A stretch of 64,000 nt of DNA from Parasphingopyxis sp. (GTDB lineage: Bacteria > Pseudomonadota > Alphaproteobacteria > Sphingomonadales > Sphingomonadaceae): positions 186,001-250,000 of the forward strand of contig NZ_JANQNS010000015.1 of the NCBI RefSeq assembly GCF_028279465.1. The letters are read 5' to 3'. The notes under the pieces are model-generated. The model did not search any database. It was not told the origin of the DNA and was given only the letters and a program-made list of their open reading frames with translations. Below, piece after piece: positions 26,928-35,941 of this stretch. Each line of letters begins with the position of its first letter. Within the stretch, counting starts at the first letter, position 1. The position numbers and the translations under genes were made by a program.

Positions 26928-28495
26928 CAGTTGGGGGCCTTTCGCTTGACGAGGAGGGCGATCTTGGAGCGATCGATGGCGCCGGTCAGCGCCGCCGCGC
27001 CGAAATAGACGAGCATGCCCGCGCTGACCAGTGCCGCGATGGACGCGACACGTTCGAACACGCTGCCGCCGAACCAGTCGCTCAGATAGGGCAGGAGATA
27101 GAAGAGCATCGCTGTCATCGCGCCCGTCGCCAGAAGCTGGCTCAACAGCCGCCGGACAAGCGGCGCGTTCAGCGCATAATGACCGCGCTTTCGCATAATC
27201 GCGTAGAGCATGAAGACGTTGAGCCATGCGCCGATCGCCGTCGCCGACGCAATGCCGACAATGCCGAGCCGGTCGATCATCAGCACGTTGAAGGTGATGA
27301 AGAAGATCAGCACGAGGGCCGCGGCATAGACGGGCGTGCGTGTATCCTTGCGCGAGAAAAAGGCCGGCGTGAGCACTTTGATGAGCACATAGGCCGGCAG
27401 CCCCGCGACGAGTGCCGCGAGCACATTGCTCGTGATTCGCGCATCGTCCGCGTCGAACTGCCCGCCGAGGAAAAAGGCGTTCACGAAGGCGGGCGCGCAG
27501 ATCATCAGCGCTGCCGCCGCCGGGAATGTCAGGAGCATCGCGAGCTCGATGGCGTTCGATTGGACGCGATCGGCCTGTGCTTTGTCGTCTGCGCCGATAT
27601 GGCGGGACAAGGCAGGGAGGATAGCGGTGCCCAATGCAATGCCGATCACGCCGAGCGGCAACTGGTTCAGCCGGTCCGCGAAGTTCAGATGGCTGACCGA
27701 CCCGCTCGGCAATTGCGTTGCGAAGAAGAGCTGCACGAGCTGACTGATCTGATAGACGCCCGCGCCGAACGCGGCGGGCAGGATGATGATGCCAAGCTCT
27801 TTGACGTCCTTGGTCAGGCGCGGGCGCTGGAACCGCAGCCGAAATCCACTGCGTTTCATCCAGAACCAGAGCCATGCCAGCTGTACGACGCCGCCCAGCG
27901 CCACGCCGCCCGCGAGCAGATAGGCGATCAGCACCGTATCGCCATCCGCGATTTGGCTCCCGATCAGCAGCGCCGCGATCAGCACGAGGTTGAGCAGGAT
28001 CGGAAAACTCGCCCCGGCCGCGAATCGCGACATGGAGTTGAGGATCGCGGCGAGCAGCGCGACCATGCTGATCAGGAAGAGATAGGGAAAAGTGATCCGC
28101 GCCAGCGCGACGGTCAGTTCGAACTTGCCGGGCACCTCTTGGAAGCCACTGGCCATCAGCCAGATGATCGCCGGCATCGCGATCTCGAACAGCGCGACGA
28201 ACAGAATCAGGATCGGTACGAAGACCGACACGACTTCGCTCGAAAATTCTTCTGCGTCCTCAAGCTCGCCATCCTTGCCGAGCTTGCGGCTGAACAGCGG
28301 TACGAAGGCAGCGGCAAAGGCGCCCTCTGCGAACAGCCGGCGGAAGATATTGGGTAGCTGAAAGGCGACGAAGAAACTGTCCGCCGCCATGCCGGGCCCG
28401 AGTATGCGTGCGAGCAGCATGTCCCGCACGAACCCGGCGATGCGGCTGACCATCGTCAGGCCGCCGATCGTTCCGGTGGCCCGAACCAGGTTCAT
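26927..28495 (-). CDS. murJ: Lipid II flippase MurJ
   Basis: A 522-residue polytopic membrane protein of the MOP/MviN family that flips lipid II across the inner membrane for peptidoglycan synthesis. It starts [33 protein letters not shown], has the [19 protein letters not shown] motif, and about 14 hydrophobic segments. The order secB, then murJ, then trpS, all on the minus strand, suggests one unit; secB ends 42 bp upstream. Confidence 0.97.
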   Translation of the reverse strand: MNLVRATGTIGGLTMVSRIAGFVRDMLLARILGPGMAADSFFVAFQLPNIFRRLFAEGAFAAAFVPLFSRKLGKDGELEDAEEFSSEVVSVFVPILILFVALFEIAMPAIIWLMASGFQEVPGKFELTVALARITFPYLFLISMVALLAAILNSMSRFAAGASFPILLNLVLIAALLIGSQIADGDTVLIAYLLAGGVALGGVVQLAWLWFWMKRSGFRLRFQRPRLTKDVKELGIIILPAAFGAGVYQISQLVQLFFATQLPSGSVSHLNFADRLNQLPLGVIGIALGTAILPALSRHIGADDKAQADRVQSNAIELAMLLTFPAAAALMICAPAFVNAFFLGGQFDADDARITSNVLAALVAGLPAYVLIKVLTPAFFSRKDTRTPVYAAALVLIFFITFNVLMIDRLGIVGIASATAIGAWLNVFMLYAIMRKRGHYALNAPLVRRLLSQLLATGAMTAMLFYLLPYLSDWFGGSVFERVASIAALVSAGMLVYFGAAALTGAIDRSKIALLVKRKAPN

Positions 28496-28537
28496 GGCGT
28501 GCGGCCGGCCCCTGCCATCGGCCCCGTCATGCTAGGC

Positions 28538-29059
28538 TCAGGCCTGGCCGATCGGCGAATCGATATTGACATTGTCGGAGCCGCCCTGCGCGAGCTGCGC
28601 CTTTTGCTGCATATAGAGCGCGGCGAAATCGATCGGCTCGAGCATCAGCGGCGGGAAATTGCCGTCGCGCACAGTGTCCGCGAGGATACGCCGGGCAAAG
28701 GGGAACAGAATGCGCGGTGCTTCGACGAGCAGAAACGGCTCGCGCTGCTGCTCTGGCACATTGGTCAGTCCAAACAGGCCAGCATAGGCGAGTTCGACCT
28801 GAAAAGCCGTGCCCTGTTCGAGCTTGGCGCTGACATCGATCTTGAGCAGCACTTCCCAGACATTTTCACCCGCGCCATTGCTGCCGATATTGAACTGCAC
28901 ATCGATCTTCGGCGTTTCGTTCGCCTGGTAGACGCCCGGCGAGTTCGGATTTTCGAACGACAGATCCTTCACATATTGTGCGAGGATGTTGACGCGCGGC
29001 GCTTCGTCCGGCGCGCCGGCTGCTGCTTGATCGGGTGCGTCGCCCTGTTCGTCGGCCAT
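28538..29059 (-). CDS. secB: Protein-export chaperone SecB
   Basis: A 173-residue tetrameric chaperone that keeps secretory proteins unfolded for SecA. VNILAQYVKDLSFENPNSP, the VYQANE region, and LLVEAPRILFPFARRILADT are diagnostic, followed by the PPLMLEPIDFAALY segment. The frame starts five codons earlier, but GAGG lies 9 nt before the ATG at 29059. It is divergent from the serine hydrolase gene, with 140 bp between. Confidence 0.97.
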   Translation of the reverse strand: MADEQGDAPDQAAAGAPDEAPRVNILAQYVKDLSFENPNSPGVYQANETPKIDVQFNIGSNGAGENVWEVLLKIDVSAKLEQGTAFQVELAYAGLFGLTNVPEQQREPFLLVEAPRILFPFARRILADTVRDGNFPPLMLEPIDFAALYMQQKAQLAQGGSDNVNIDSPIGQA

Positions 29060-29199
29060 GATTATATACCTCAATTCCCTGATTGAATGGATGCGCGCGA
29101 AATTGCGCGATTTCGCGATGCCCGCTAGCAGCAGGGCGCAAGCAGGGCAATGGCGCTGCCCGGCTTGTCAGGGGACAGGCGGCACTGCAGGATGATGCG

Positions 29200-30624
29200 A
29201 TGACTACAAGGATTCTCGCTCTTGGAATGTTCACCGTGGCCGTCGCGATGACGCCGCTACATGCGCAGAATGAACAGCCTGCGCCGCACGATCTGGCGAT
29301 TGCGGCAGGATACAAGGCTGCCTTTCTGTGCAGTGGCATTTTCAATGCCGGGCAGACCGAAGCGGAAGTCGCCGCCGACGATTTGACGCGCATCTACGCC
29401 GCATATCGGCCGCTGATCGGCGACCTGCCGGTCGAAATCGATTCCGAACGCCAGCGGGTGAGCGTCCGCTTTTCCGACGACATGCCACCGCGCGTTGCAC
29501 AATGGCGACCGCAGCTCGGCTGTGCGCAATTGCCAACGGGCGCCGATCCCGAGGGGCTGTTGCAACCGGTAATGCTGGGCGCGGATATCGACGCGCCGGA
29601 CTTGGCGGTAACCGATGCGCGCGCCTGGCCACACGGTGATGCAAATGCGGTTCGCGTGCTGCCGGACGGACTGCAGGCAGAACTCGATAATGTTCTTGCG
29701 TCGGCGCTCGACCGGGTCACCTATGGCGCAGGCACGGAGACAACGGCCGTACTCGTCGTGCAGGATGGCGATATCGTTGGGGAGCAGTATCGCGCCGGCT
29801 ACAACATGCACCGGCCGCAGCGCACCTGGTCCGTGGCGAAGAGCATCGCGGCCACGGTGATCGGCCGCGCCGTCCACCAGGATATCGTCGATCTCGATCG
29901 GCCCGTGCCCGTTCCGGCGTGGCAGACGCCCGGCGACCCACGCGCGGCGATCAACTGGCATCACCTCTTGCATATGAGCAGCGGGTTATGGAGTCCGTTT
30001 GCCGGCAATCGCACCGATGATGTCTATTTCGGCGGCCAGCTTGTCACCGATTCGATTCCGGCGCTCCCGCTCGAGGCCGTACCGGGCACGCGCTGGCGCT
30101 ATGCCAATAATGATACGCTGCTGGCCGTGCGCGCCCTGCGCTTCGCTCTCGGCGATGGCGATCGCGCGCTCGCTTATCCGTTTACCGAGCTACTGTGGCG
30201 CGTCGGCATGACCCGGACCACGTCCGAAACTGACTGGCAGGGCAATTTCATTCTTTCGAGTCAGGTTTGGACGACGGCACGCGATCTGGCGCGCATGGGG
30301 CTACTGTATCTGAACGACGGCGTGTGGCAGGGCGAGCGGCTGCTGCCCGAAGGCTGGTCCGCCTATGTCGCGACGCCCGCGCCGGACCAGCCACAGGGCA
30401 GGGGCGGTGTCGGCTATGGCGCGCAATTCTGGCTGTTCGGTCCGGAGCAGGGGCTGCCCGAAGGTACATACGCAGCTATGGGCAATCGCGGCCAATATGT
30501 AGTCATCGTCCCGGCGCGAAATATCGTGATCGTCCGGCGCGGGTTCGATGCTGTGGGCGATGGCGAGCGGTTCGATATTGCGCGTTTCAGCCGGGATATT
30601 TTGGCCGTGCTGGGTGATCGATAG
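29200..30624 (+). CDS. Exported serine hydrolase, beta-lactamase/penicillin-binding family
   Basis: A 474-residue protein. The N-terminal MTTRILALGMFTVAVAMTPLHA is a signal peptide. The catalytic SxxK motif is in TWSVAKSIAATVIG near residue 215 and the YxN motif in RWRYANNDTLL near residue 305, as in class C beta-lactamases, DD-peptidases and esterases of the same superfamily. Substrate unknown; peptide, ester or lactam hydrolysis is possible. It sits between the divergent secB and the timA-mltA-smr genes. Confidence 0.88.
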   Translation: MTTRILALGMFTVAVAMTPLHAQNEQPAPHDLAIAAGYKAAFLCSGIFNAGQTEAEVAADDLTRIYAAYRPLIGDLPVEIDSERQRVSVRFSDDMPPRVAQWRPQLGCAQLPTGADPEGLLQPVMLGADIDAPDLAVTDARAWPHGDANAVRVLPDGLQAELDNVLASALDRVTYGAGTETTAVLVVQDGDIVGEQYRAGYNMHRPQRTWSVAKSIAATVIGRAVHQDIVDLDRPVPVPAWQTPGDPRAAINWHHLLHMSSGLWSPFAGNRTDDVYFGGQLVTDSIPALPLEAVPGTRWRYANNDTLLAVRALRFALGDGDRALAYPFTELLWRVGMTRTTSETDWQGNFILSSQVWTTARDLARMGLLYLNDGVWQGERLLPEGWSAYVATPAPDQPQGRGGVGYGAQFWLFGPEQGLPEGTYAAMGNRGQYVVIVPARNIVIVRRGFDAVGDGERFDIARFSRDILAVLGDR

Positions 30625-30711
30625 GGTAAAATACGGCGTAAGCCCCATTCCCTATTTGAAACGCGCCGCCACGAAGCCTATGTATGGGCTGATTTTTCGA
30701 GTGGAGGCCTT

Positions 30712-31368
30712 GTGGTCGAGATTATTCTTCTTGCGATGGTGGCCGTATTTGTCGGCCTGCGGCTGTTCAGCGTATTAGGACAGCGCACCGGTCACGAACA
30801 GGAGCCGCGCATGCCGCGCCCGGTGGAAGCTCCGCCACCCGTGCAACAGCGGCCGCAGCCCGTTCCGGATCTGACGCCGGCAAATGAACAGGAACCGGAT
30901 GGGCTGGTGCTGCCTGCCGCATCCGGCGGTATCCGCAAGATCGCATCCGCCGACTCGTCCTTCGACATCAACGAATTTCTGATCGGCGCGCAGGCAGCAT
31001 ACCGCATGATCCTCGAAGCCTTTTGGAAAGGCGATCGCGACGATCTGGAGCATCTCGTCAGCGAAGAAGTGATGGAAAGCTTCAACGCCGCGATTGATGC
31101 GCGCGAAGCCGAAGGTCATGAGCTCGACAATAAGCTGATCATGATCGACCGGACGCAGATCGAAATGGCGGAATATGATTCGGGCACGGCGCGGATTACC
31201 CTGCGCTTCGATGCCGATATCGCTGGCGTGACGCGCGACAAGGACGGTAACGTTATCGCCGGATCGCTCTCGGACGCGGTCGAAACGCACGATATCTGGA
31301 CGTTCGCGCGCAATGTCCGCGATGCCGATCCCAACTGGAAACTGATCGAAACCGACGAGGCGTCGTGA
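30712..31368 (+). CDS. Tim44/TimA-like membrane-anchored protein
   Basis: A 218-residue protein starting at GTG just after GGAGG. Residues 3-20 form one N-terminal membrane helix (EIILLAMVAVFVGLRLF), then a proline-rich linker (30-60) and a C-terminal Tim44-like domain (FDINEFLIGAQAAYRMILEA to the end). The related Caulobacter protein has been linked to membrane-protein assembly. The mltA start overlaps its stop as GTGA, and smr follows directly, which is a conserved alphaproteobacterial cluster beside secB. Confidence 0.9.
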   Translation: MVEIILLAMVAVFVGLRLFSVLGQRTGHEQEPRMPRPVEAPPPVQQRPQPVPDLTPANEQEPDGLVLPAASGGIRKIASADSSFDINEFLIGAQAAYRMILEAFWKGDRDDLEHLVSEEVMESFNAAIDAREAEGHELDNKLIMIDRTQIEMAEYDSGTARITLRFDADIAGVTRDKDGNVIAGSLSDAVETHDIWTFARNVRDADPNWKLIETDEAS

Positions 31369-32540
31369 TCAAGCTGCGGAGCGCTGGCGCGCTCCTGCTG
31401 CTTTCCGCGCTGACCGCCTGCGCCGGCATCATCCCGCCGGCTGCCGAGCGCGCATCCCGTCCGCCGCCACCTGAGACGGTTCCACCGGCTCCCGCTCCGC
31501 CAGCCGCTACTCCAGCGCCGCCCGCCGCAGCCAACGCGCTGGGGCAGGGCGTTCGTTCAGGACCACCTGTTGAATCGTTGGAGATCAGCCGGACACAGGC
31601 GGAGCGGGCGCTGAGCACCTTTCGGATATCCTGCCCGTCGCTGCTTCGTAGGGAAGATAGCACGGGCCTGACAACCTCTACCGACTGGACACACGCATGC
31701 GAGGCTGTGTCCTCCTGGCGCGGCGATCCGCAGGATTTCTTCGCCGCGCATTTCCGCGCGGTCGAAGTCGGCTCGGGGCAGGCTTTCGCGACCGGCTATT
31801 ATGAGCCAGAAATCCCCGCCGCCCGCGAGCAGCGCGATGGCTATGAATGGCCGGTCTACGCGCTGCCCGATAATGTGCCACAGCCTTGCGCACCCGAATG
31901 CGGCGAGAATGCCTCGCTGACGCGCGCCGCGATTGAAAATGGCGCGCTGGACGGGCAGGGGCTCGCGATCGCCTGGGCCCGCGATCTCGTCGATCTCTAT
32001 TTTCTGCAGGTGCAGGGGTCGGGCATTTTGCGGCTGCCGGATGGCGATGCGATGCGGATCGGCTATGCCGGCAATAACGGCTATCCCTATACGAGCATTG
32101 GCCGGTTGATGCGCGATCGCGGGTTGCTCGGCGACGGGCAGACGACGGCCGAGGGCATCGCGACATGGCTGCGCGACAATCCCGACCGTGGCCGCGAGAT
32201 CATGCAGGAAAATCGCCGCTACATATTCTTCACGGAAGTGAATGGGCCGGGACCGCTGGGTTCGCTCGGACAGCCGGTCACGCCGCGCGGTACGGTGGCG
32301 GCCGACCCCGATTTTGTGCCGCTCGGCGCGCCGGTCTTTCTCGACCTCGAACATGATGTCGCCGACGGACTGTGGATCGCGCAGGACACCGGCAGTGCGA
32401 TCCGGGGCGCCAACCGGTTCGACACATTCTGGGGTGCGGGCGACGAGGCCTATGCCATTGCCAGCGGCATGGCGAGCCGAGGTCAGGCCTATGTGCTGAT
32501 CCCGAGAACCGCCGCCGCCCGCCTGCTACGCGCTGACTAA
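31365..32540 (+). CDS. mltA: Membrane-bound lytic murein transglycosylase A
   Basis: A 391-residue outer-membrane lipoprotein that cleaves peptidoglycan glycan strands. The signal ends in a lipobox (LLLLSALTAC, Cys about residue 19), followed by a proline/alanine linker. The MltA core contains FATGYYEPEIPA and YFLQVQGSGIL. The C-terminal 3D domain carries the catalytic aspartate in WIAQDTGSAIRGANRFDTFWG (split here: WIAQDTGSAIRG, then NRFDTFWG). Start GTG overlaps the timA stop. Confidence 0.95.
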   Translation: MIKLRSAGALLLLSALTACAGIIPPAAERASRPPPPETVPPAPAPPAATPAPPAAANALGQGVRSGPPVESLEISRTQAERALSTFRISCPSLLRREDSTGLTTSTDWTHACEAVSSWRGDPQDFFAAHFRAVEVGSGQAFATGYYEPEIPAAREQRDGYEWPVYALPDNVPQPCAPECGENASLTRAAIENGALDGQGLAIAWARDLVDLYFLQVQGSGILRLPDGDAMRIGYAGNNGYPYTSIGRLMRDRGLLGDGQTTAEGIATWLRDNPDRGREIMQENRRYIFFTEVNGPGPLGSLGQPVTPRGTVAADPDFVPLGAPVFLDLEHDVADGLWIAQDTGSAIRGANRFDTFWGAGDEAYAIASGMASRGQAYVLIPRTAAARLLRAD

Positions 32541-33071
32541 ATGGCGGAGCGCGATCTCAGCGCGGACGAACAGGCGCTCTGGAACAAGGTGATCGAGACC
32601 GTTGAGCCGCTCGATCGCGGACCGCAAACGGATTTGCCGACAAACTCCAAGCCGTCACCACGCGCCGATCTCTCCGCGTACGCCGTGCCTAAACTGCCCG
32701 AGCGCAAATCGGCGCCCGGCCCGGGCAAGACGCTGGATGCGAGTTGGGACCGGAAGCTGACGCGCGGCCGGGTCGATCCCGACGTTACGATCGACCTGCA
32801 CGGCCACAGCCTGAACTCGGCCTATGACCGGCTGGATCGCGGGCTGGGGCAGGCCATTGCCTCGCACGCCCGCATCGCGCTGCTGATCACGGGCCATGCG
32901 CCAAAGGGGGAGGGGCCGGTGACGCGCGGCAAGATTCGCGCGGCGGTTGGCGACTGGCTGGCGGCATCGCGCCATGCACCGCATATCGCTGCGGTGCGCG
33001 GCGCCCATCCGCGTCATGGCGGGCGCGGCGCGCTCTATATCGTCTTGAGACGGCGCGCGAGCGCGTCGTAG
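32541..33071 (+). CDS. Smr/MutS family endonuclease-like protein
   Basis: A 176-residue protein beginning immediately after the mltA stop. After an unstructured N-terminal half, residues from about 85 form a Smr domain: TIDLHGHSLNSAYDRLDRGL, then LLITGHAPKGEG and GRGALYIVLRR. Smr domains nick DNA or RNA; no substrate is known for this group. Its last 37 bp overlap the convergent ATP-grasp gene. Confidence 0.92.
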   Translation: MAERDLSADEQALWNKVIETVEPLDRGPQTDLPTNSKPSPRADLSAYAVPKLPERKSAPGPGKTLDASWDRKLTRGRVDPDVTIDLHGHSLNSAYDRLDRGLGQAIASHARIALLITGHAPKGEGPVTRGKIRAAVGDWLAASRHAPHIAAVRGAHPRHGGRGALYIVLRRRASAS

Positions 33072-33910
33072 ATCCGCGCGCCAAGCCCGTCGGCCTGGAG
33101 CGGATAGAGAAACGGTTCGACCAGCTCCAACTCCATCAGCAGCATTTCTCCATCCGCGCCGCGGACCATATCGACCCGCGCATAGAGCGGTGTTTCATCG
33201 AGCGTTTCGAGAATAGACGTAGCAGAGGCGGTGTCCGCCGCGTCCGGCGTGTAACGCTCTTCGCGCCCGCCATAGGAGGACTGGATGCGATAGTCGCCAT
33301 CGGTCGCTGACTTGATCAGCCCGTGCGAGAAGGCTCCGTCGACAAAGACTAAACTCATCTCACCTTCGCTCTGGATCGCCAGCAGGAAGGGCTGGGCCAT
33401 CATCGGCTCCGGCATGGGCGGCACCGGATCGCCGCGCTTGAGGCGAAACTGCCCTTCGGCATTCGCGCCGACCTGGCGCTTGATCACAAGACTGTCGCTG
33501 CCCAGCGCGTCAAAAGCTTGGGCAATATCGGCATCGGTCGGGCGATCGAGCCACGCGGTCGGCACGGTTCGCACACCGCGCTCGGCGAGATCTCGCAGAT
33601 AGGTTTTGCGGCAATTCCAGCGGACTGTCGCGCAATCGTTGAATAGCTTCGTCTGTGATTCGATCTCGGCAATATGATCGAGGAAGCTCTCCAGATTGTC
33701 CTGATAGTCCCAGGCCGAGCCGATCAGCACGGCATCGAACTGGCTCCAATCCGCAGTGTCGTCATCCCAGGAGATCGCCTCGATCGTCGCGCCACGTGCC
33801 GCGAAAGCAGCGTGAAAGCACGCTATCATCTGGTCATGCTCGATCGCGTCGGGTCGCCGCTCCGGCGAATCCGGCAGAGTCAGACGGCAGGCGAGATAGG
33901 CAATCCGCAT
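33035..33910 (-). CDS. ATP-grasp family protein
   Basis: A 291-residue protein with an ATP-grasp architecture resembling RimK/DcsG-like ligases: an N-terminal pre-ATP-grasp domain (RIAYLACRLTLPDSPERRPDA), the nucleotide-binding VIKRQVGANAEGQFRLKRGD, LVFVDGAFSHGLIKSATDGD, and the metal-binding MELELVEPFLYP. The family joins a carboxylate to an amine using ATP; substrates are unknown here. It may be co-transcribed with the 57-codon frame 12 nt upstream. Shine-Dalgarno is AGGAAGG. Confidence 0.87.
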   Translation of the reverse strand: MRIAYLACRLTLPDSPERRPDAIEHDQMIACFHAAFAARGATIEAISWDDDTADWSQFDAVLIGSAWDYQDNLESFLDHIAEIESQTKLFNDCATVRWNCRKTYLRDLAERGVRTVPTAWLDRPTDADIAQAFDALGSDSLVIKRQVGANAEGQFRLKRGDPVPPMPEPMMAQPFLLAIQSEGEMSLVFVDGAFSHGLIKSATDGDYRIQSSYGGREERYTPDAADTASATSILETLDETPLYARVDMVRGADGEMLLMELELVEPFLYPLQADGLGARIYDALARRLKTI

Positions 33911-33922
33911 GGTGGCCTTCCT

Positions 33923-34096
33923 TCAGGCCAACGCGCGGCGCAGCACGCCTTCACAGATATCGGTCGGCGCATGGACGTTAGCATTCGCAACCGCCGCGTG
34001 GCGCTCGTCCATCACTGCGTTAAGGAGATCAAAATCGATGTCCGGACAGGCGATCAGCGTTCCAAGCGGCTCCATCGGATCGATTGCATCGGTCAT
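33923..34096 (-). CDS. Possible small protein, 57 residues, upstream of the ATP-grasp gene
   Basis: An ATG-started frame ends TGA 12 nt before the ATP-grasp start. The product begins MTDAIDPMEPLGTLIACPDI and contains DFDLLNAVMDERHAAV and ICEGVLRRALA, with two cysteines and a codon usage like that of its neighbours. It fills an otherwise unexplained gap. No Shine-Dalgarno is visible before the ATG, and no family was recognised. It could be a small partner or substrate of the ATP-grasp enzyme, or a chance frame. Confidence 0.45.
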   Translation of the reverse strand: MTDAIDPMEPLGTLIACPDIDFDLLNAVMDERHAAVANANVHAPTDICEGVLRRALA

Positions 34097-34145
34097 CACG
34101 ACGCGTGTAACCGGGCTATTCCCCCTTGCCTAGCAGGAGTGCGCC

Positions 34146-34601
34146 ATGCCCAAGCTCGATCTCGATGCGATCCCGCAAACCAATATGACGGGCTATCCAC
34201 CCGAACATCGGGCCGAGGTTGCCGAGCGCTGGTATCGGCGGCTCGCGCCGGCTGGCGGCCTTAGCGACTTCGGTGTCAGCCATGTCGAGCTGAAGCCGGG
34301 CGCCTGGTCGGCGCAGCGCCACTGGCATGAGGATGAGGACGAGTTCGTCGTGATGCTTGCGGGGGAAGCGGTGCTTGTCGACGATACTGGCCGAAAGCCG
34401 ATGCGGGCCGGCGACTGCGCGGCTTTTCCGAAGAATGACGGCAATGGGCATGTGCTGATCAACGAGAGCGATGAAAGCTGCATCTACATCGCCGTCGGGC
34501 GGCCAGCCGCCAGCGACTGCCACTACCCCGATATCGACATGCATCTCGAAAACGGCCGCGGTTTTCGGCGTAAGGATGGCAGCGACTTCGACTGGAGCTG
34601 A
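34146..34601 (+). CDS. Cupin domain protein
   Basis: A 151-residue single-domain cupin. The first metal-binding motif is RHWHEDEDEFVVMLAGE and the second is AAFPKNDGNGHVLIN with its histidine. The C-terminus YPDIDMHLENGRGFRRKDGS is typical of a family of uncharacterised bacterial cupins. AGGAG lies just before the ATG. Function unknown. Confidence 0.88.
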   Translation: MPKLDLDAIPQTNMTGYPPEHRAEVAERWYRRLAPAGGLSDFGVSHVELKPGAWSAQRHWHEDEDEFVVMLAGEAVLVDDTGRKPMRAGDCAAFPKNDGNGHVLINESDESCIYIAVGRPAASDCHYPDIDMHLENGRGFRRKDGSDFDWS

Positions 34602-34613
34602 GCCGGAAAAGCG

Positions 34614-35276
34614 CTATTCGGGCGCTTCCTCATAGCGCTCGATGATCCACGGTTCCTCCTGCGCGGCCTTGATCCATTCGCGCACCCAGCTATGGGCGAG
34701 CACGGCCTGGACATAGCCTTGGGCGAAGGGCGGGAGTTTTACCGAATAGGTCACGAAGCGCGTGCAGACTGGCGCATACATGATGTCCGCCGCGCAGAAA
34801 TCGCCGAACAGGAAGGGGTTTTCGCCACCATGGCGCGCCCGGGCTTGCGCCCAGATTTCGAGGACGCGGCCGATCTCGCTGGCGACCTCCGTGCTGAGCG
34901 GCCGCGCTGGGAATACCTTGCGGACATTCATCGGCAGGTCGCGGCGCAGGTTGGGAAAACTGGAATGCATTTCCGCGGCCATGGACCGCGCCATGCCCCG
35001 CGCGCGTTCGTCTTTCGGCCAGAAACGATCCCGCCCGACCTTGTCGGCGAGCCAGTCGATGATCGCGAGGCTGTCCCAGACCACCGTGTCGCCGTCCCAC
35101 AGCACCGGGACTTTGCCCGAAGACGCGGCAAACTCGTTGCCCTCGCGGCGTTTTTCCCATTCCTCGTTGAACAGGGGTACGGTGACTTCCTCGAAGGACA
35201 GACCGGATTGTTTGAGCGCCAACCAACCGCGCATCGACCAGGAGGAATAGGCCCTATTTCCGATGATCAGTTTCAT
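34614..35276 (-). CDS. Glutathione S-transferase family protein
   Basis: A 220-residue protein. The N-terminal thioredoxin-like domain begins KLIIGNRAYSSWSMRGWLAL with the catalytic serine region, and has the cis-proline in SGKVPVLWDGDTVVWDSLAI. The C-terminal helical domain follows from about residue 85 (FLFGDFCAADIMYAPV). It is 25 bp after engB on the same strand, so it may be the last gene of the rpmH operon. Confidence 0.92.
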   Translation of the reverse strand: MKLIIGNRAYSSWSMRGWLALKQSGLSFEEVTVPLFNEEWEKRREGNEFAASSGKVPVLWDGDTVVWDSLAIIDWLADKVGRDRFWPKDERARGMARSMAAEMHSSFPNLRRDLPMNVRKVFPARPLSTEVASEIGRVLEIWAQARARHGGENPFLFGDFCAADIMYAPVCTRFVTYSVKLPPFAQGYVQAVLAHSWVREWIKAAQEEPWIIERYEEAPE

Positions 35277-35301
35277 GCACGGCCTTTCTCAGTTTGTTTG
35301 G

Positions 35302-35937
35302 CTATCCGATGGCTTGGATAACGGCTTTGCGCAGTTCGTCTACACCCAATCCGGTTTCGCTCGACGTCGTCAGGATGTCGGGGTGGGCTGCGGCATGCGT
35401 CTTGGCTTGTTCGGTGAGCTTAGCAGCCGCGTCCACCAACGCCTCGTCTTTCAGCTTGTCGGACTTGGTCAGCACGATGCGGTAGCTCACTGCCGCCTCG
35501 TCCAGCATGTCCATGAGTTCACGGTCGATATCCTTGAGGCCACGGCGGGCATCGATCAGCAGTAATGTGCGTTTGAGCGTCGGGCGGCCGCGCAGGAAAT
35601 CGTTGATGAGGTGCCGCCAGCGTTTCGCGACCTGCGGCGGAGCCTTGGCGAACCCGTAACCGGGCATATCGACGAGCCGGAATTGCGGCGGGTTGCCGAC
35701 TTCGAAGAAATTCAGCTCCTGCGTGCGCCCCGGCGTGTTCGAAGCGCGCGCGAGCCCCTTGCGGTTGGTCAGCGCATTGAGCAGCGTTGACTTGCCGACA
35801 TTGGATCGGCCGGCAAAGGCCACTTCGGGCAGGTCGGCATTGGGCAGGAACTCCAGGCTCGGCGCAGATTTCAGGAAGTCGATCGGTCCGGAAAATGTCT
35901 TCCGGATCATCTCTTCCATCGCAGCCTGATCGGTCAT
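35302..35937 (-). CDS. engB: Ribosome biogenesis GTPase EngB (YihA/YsxC)
   Basis: A 211-residue GTPase for large-subunit assembly. G1 is FAGRSNVGKSTLLNAL, G3 is LVDMPGYGFA and G4 is VLTKSDKL. The ATG stands 4 nt from the terminal repeat of the MITE-like element, and no Shine-Dalgarno is visible in that repeat. If the element is an insertion, it has displaced the original translation signal at the yidC end. Confidence 0.97.
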   Translation of the reverse strand: MTDQAAMEEMIRKTFSGPIDFLKSAPSLEFLPNADLPEVAFAGRSNVGKSTLLNALTNRKGLARASNTPGRTQELNFFEVGNPPQFRLVDMPGYGFAKAPPQVAKRWRHLINDFLRGRPTLKRTLLLIDARRGLKDIDRELMDMLDEAAVSYRIVLTKSDKLKDEALVDAAAKLTEQAKTHAAAHPDILTTSSETGLGVDELRKAVIQAIG

Positions 35938-35941
35938 GTTC

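Noticed and set aside
26792-28357. 521-residue plus-strand frame opposite trpS and murJ
   Set aside because: Its composition (very rich in Arg, Glu, Gln and His) is that of an antisense shadow of a G/C-rich membrane-protein gene, and no domain is visible.
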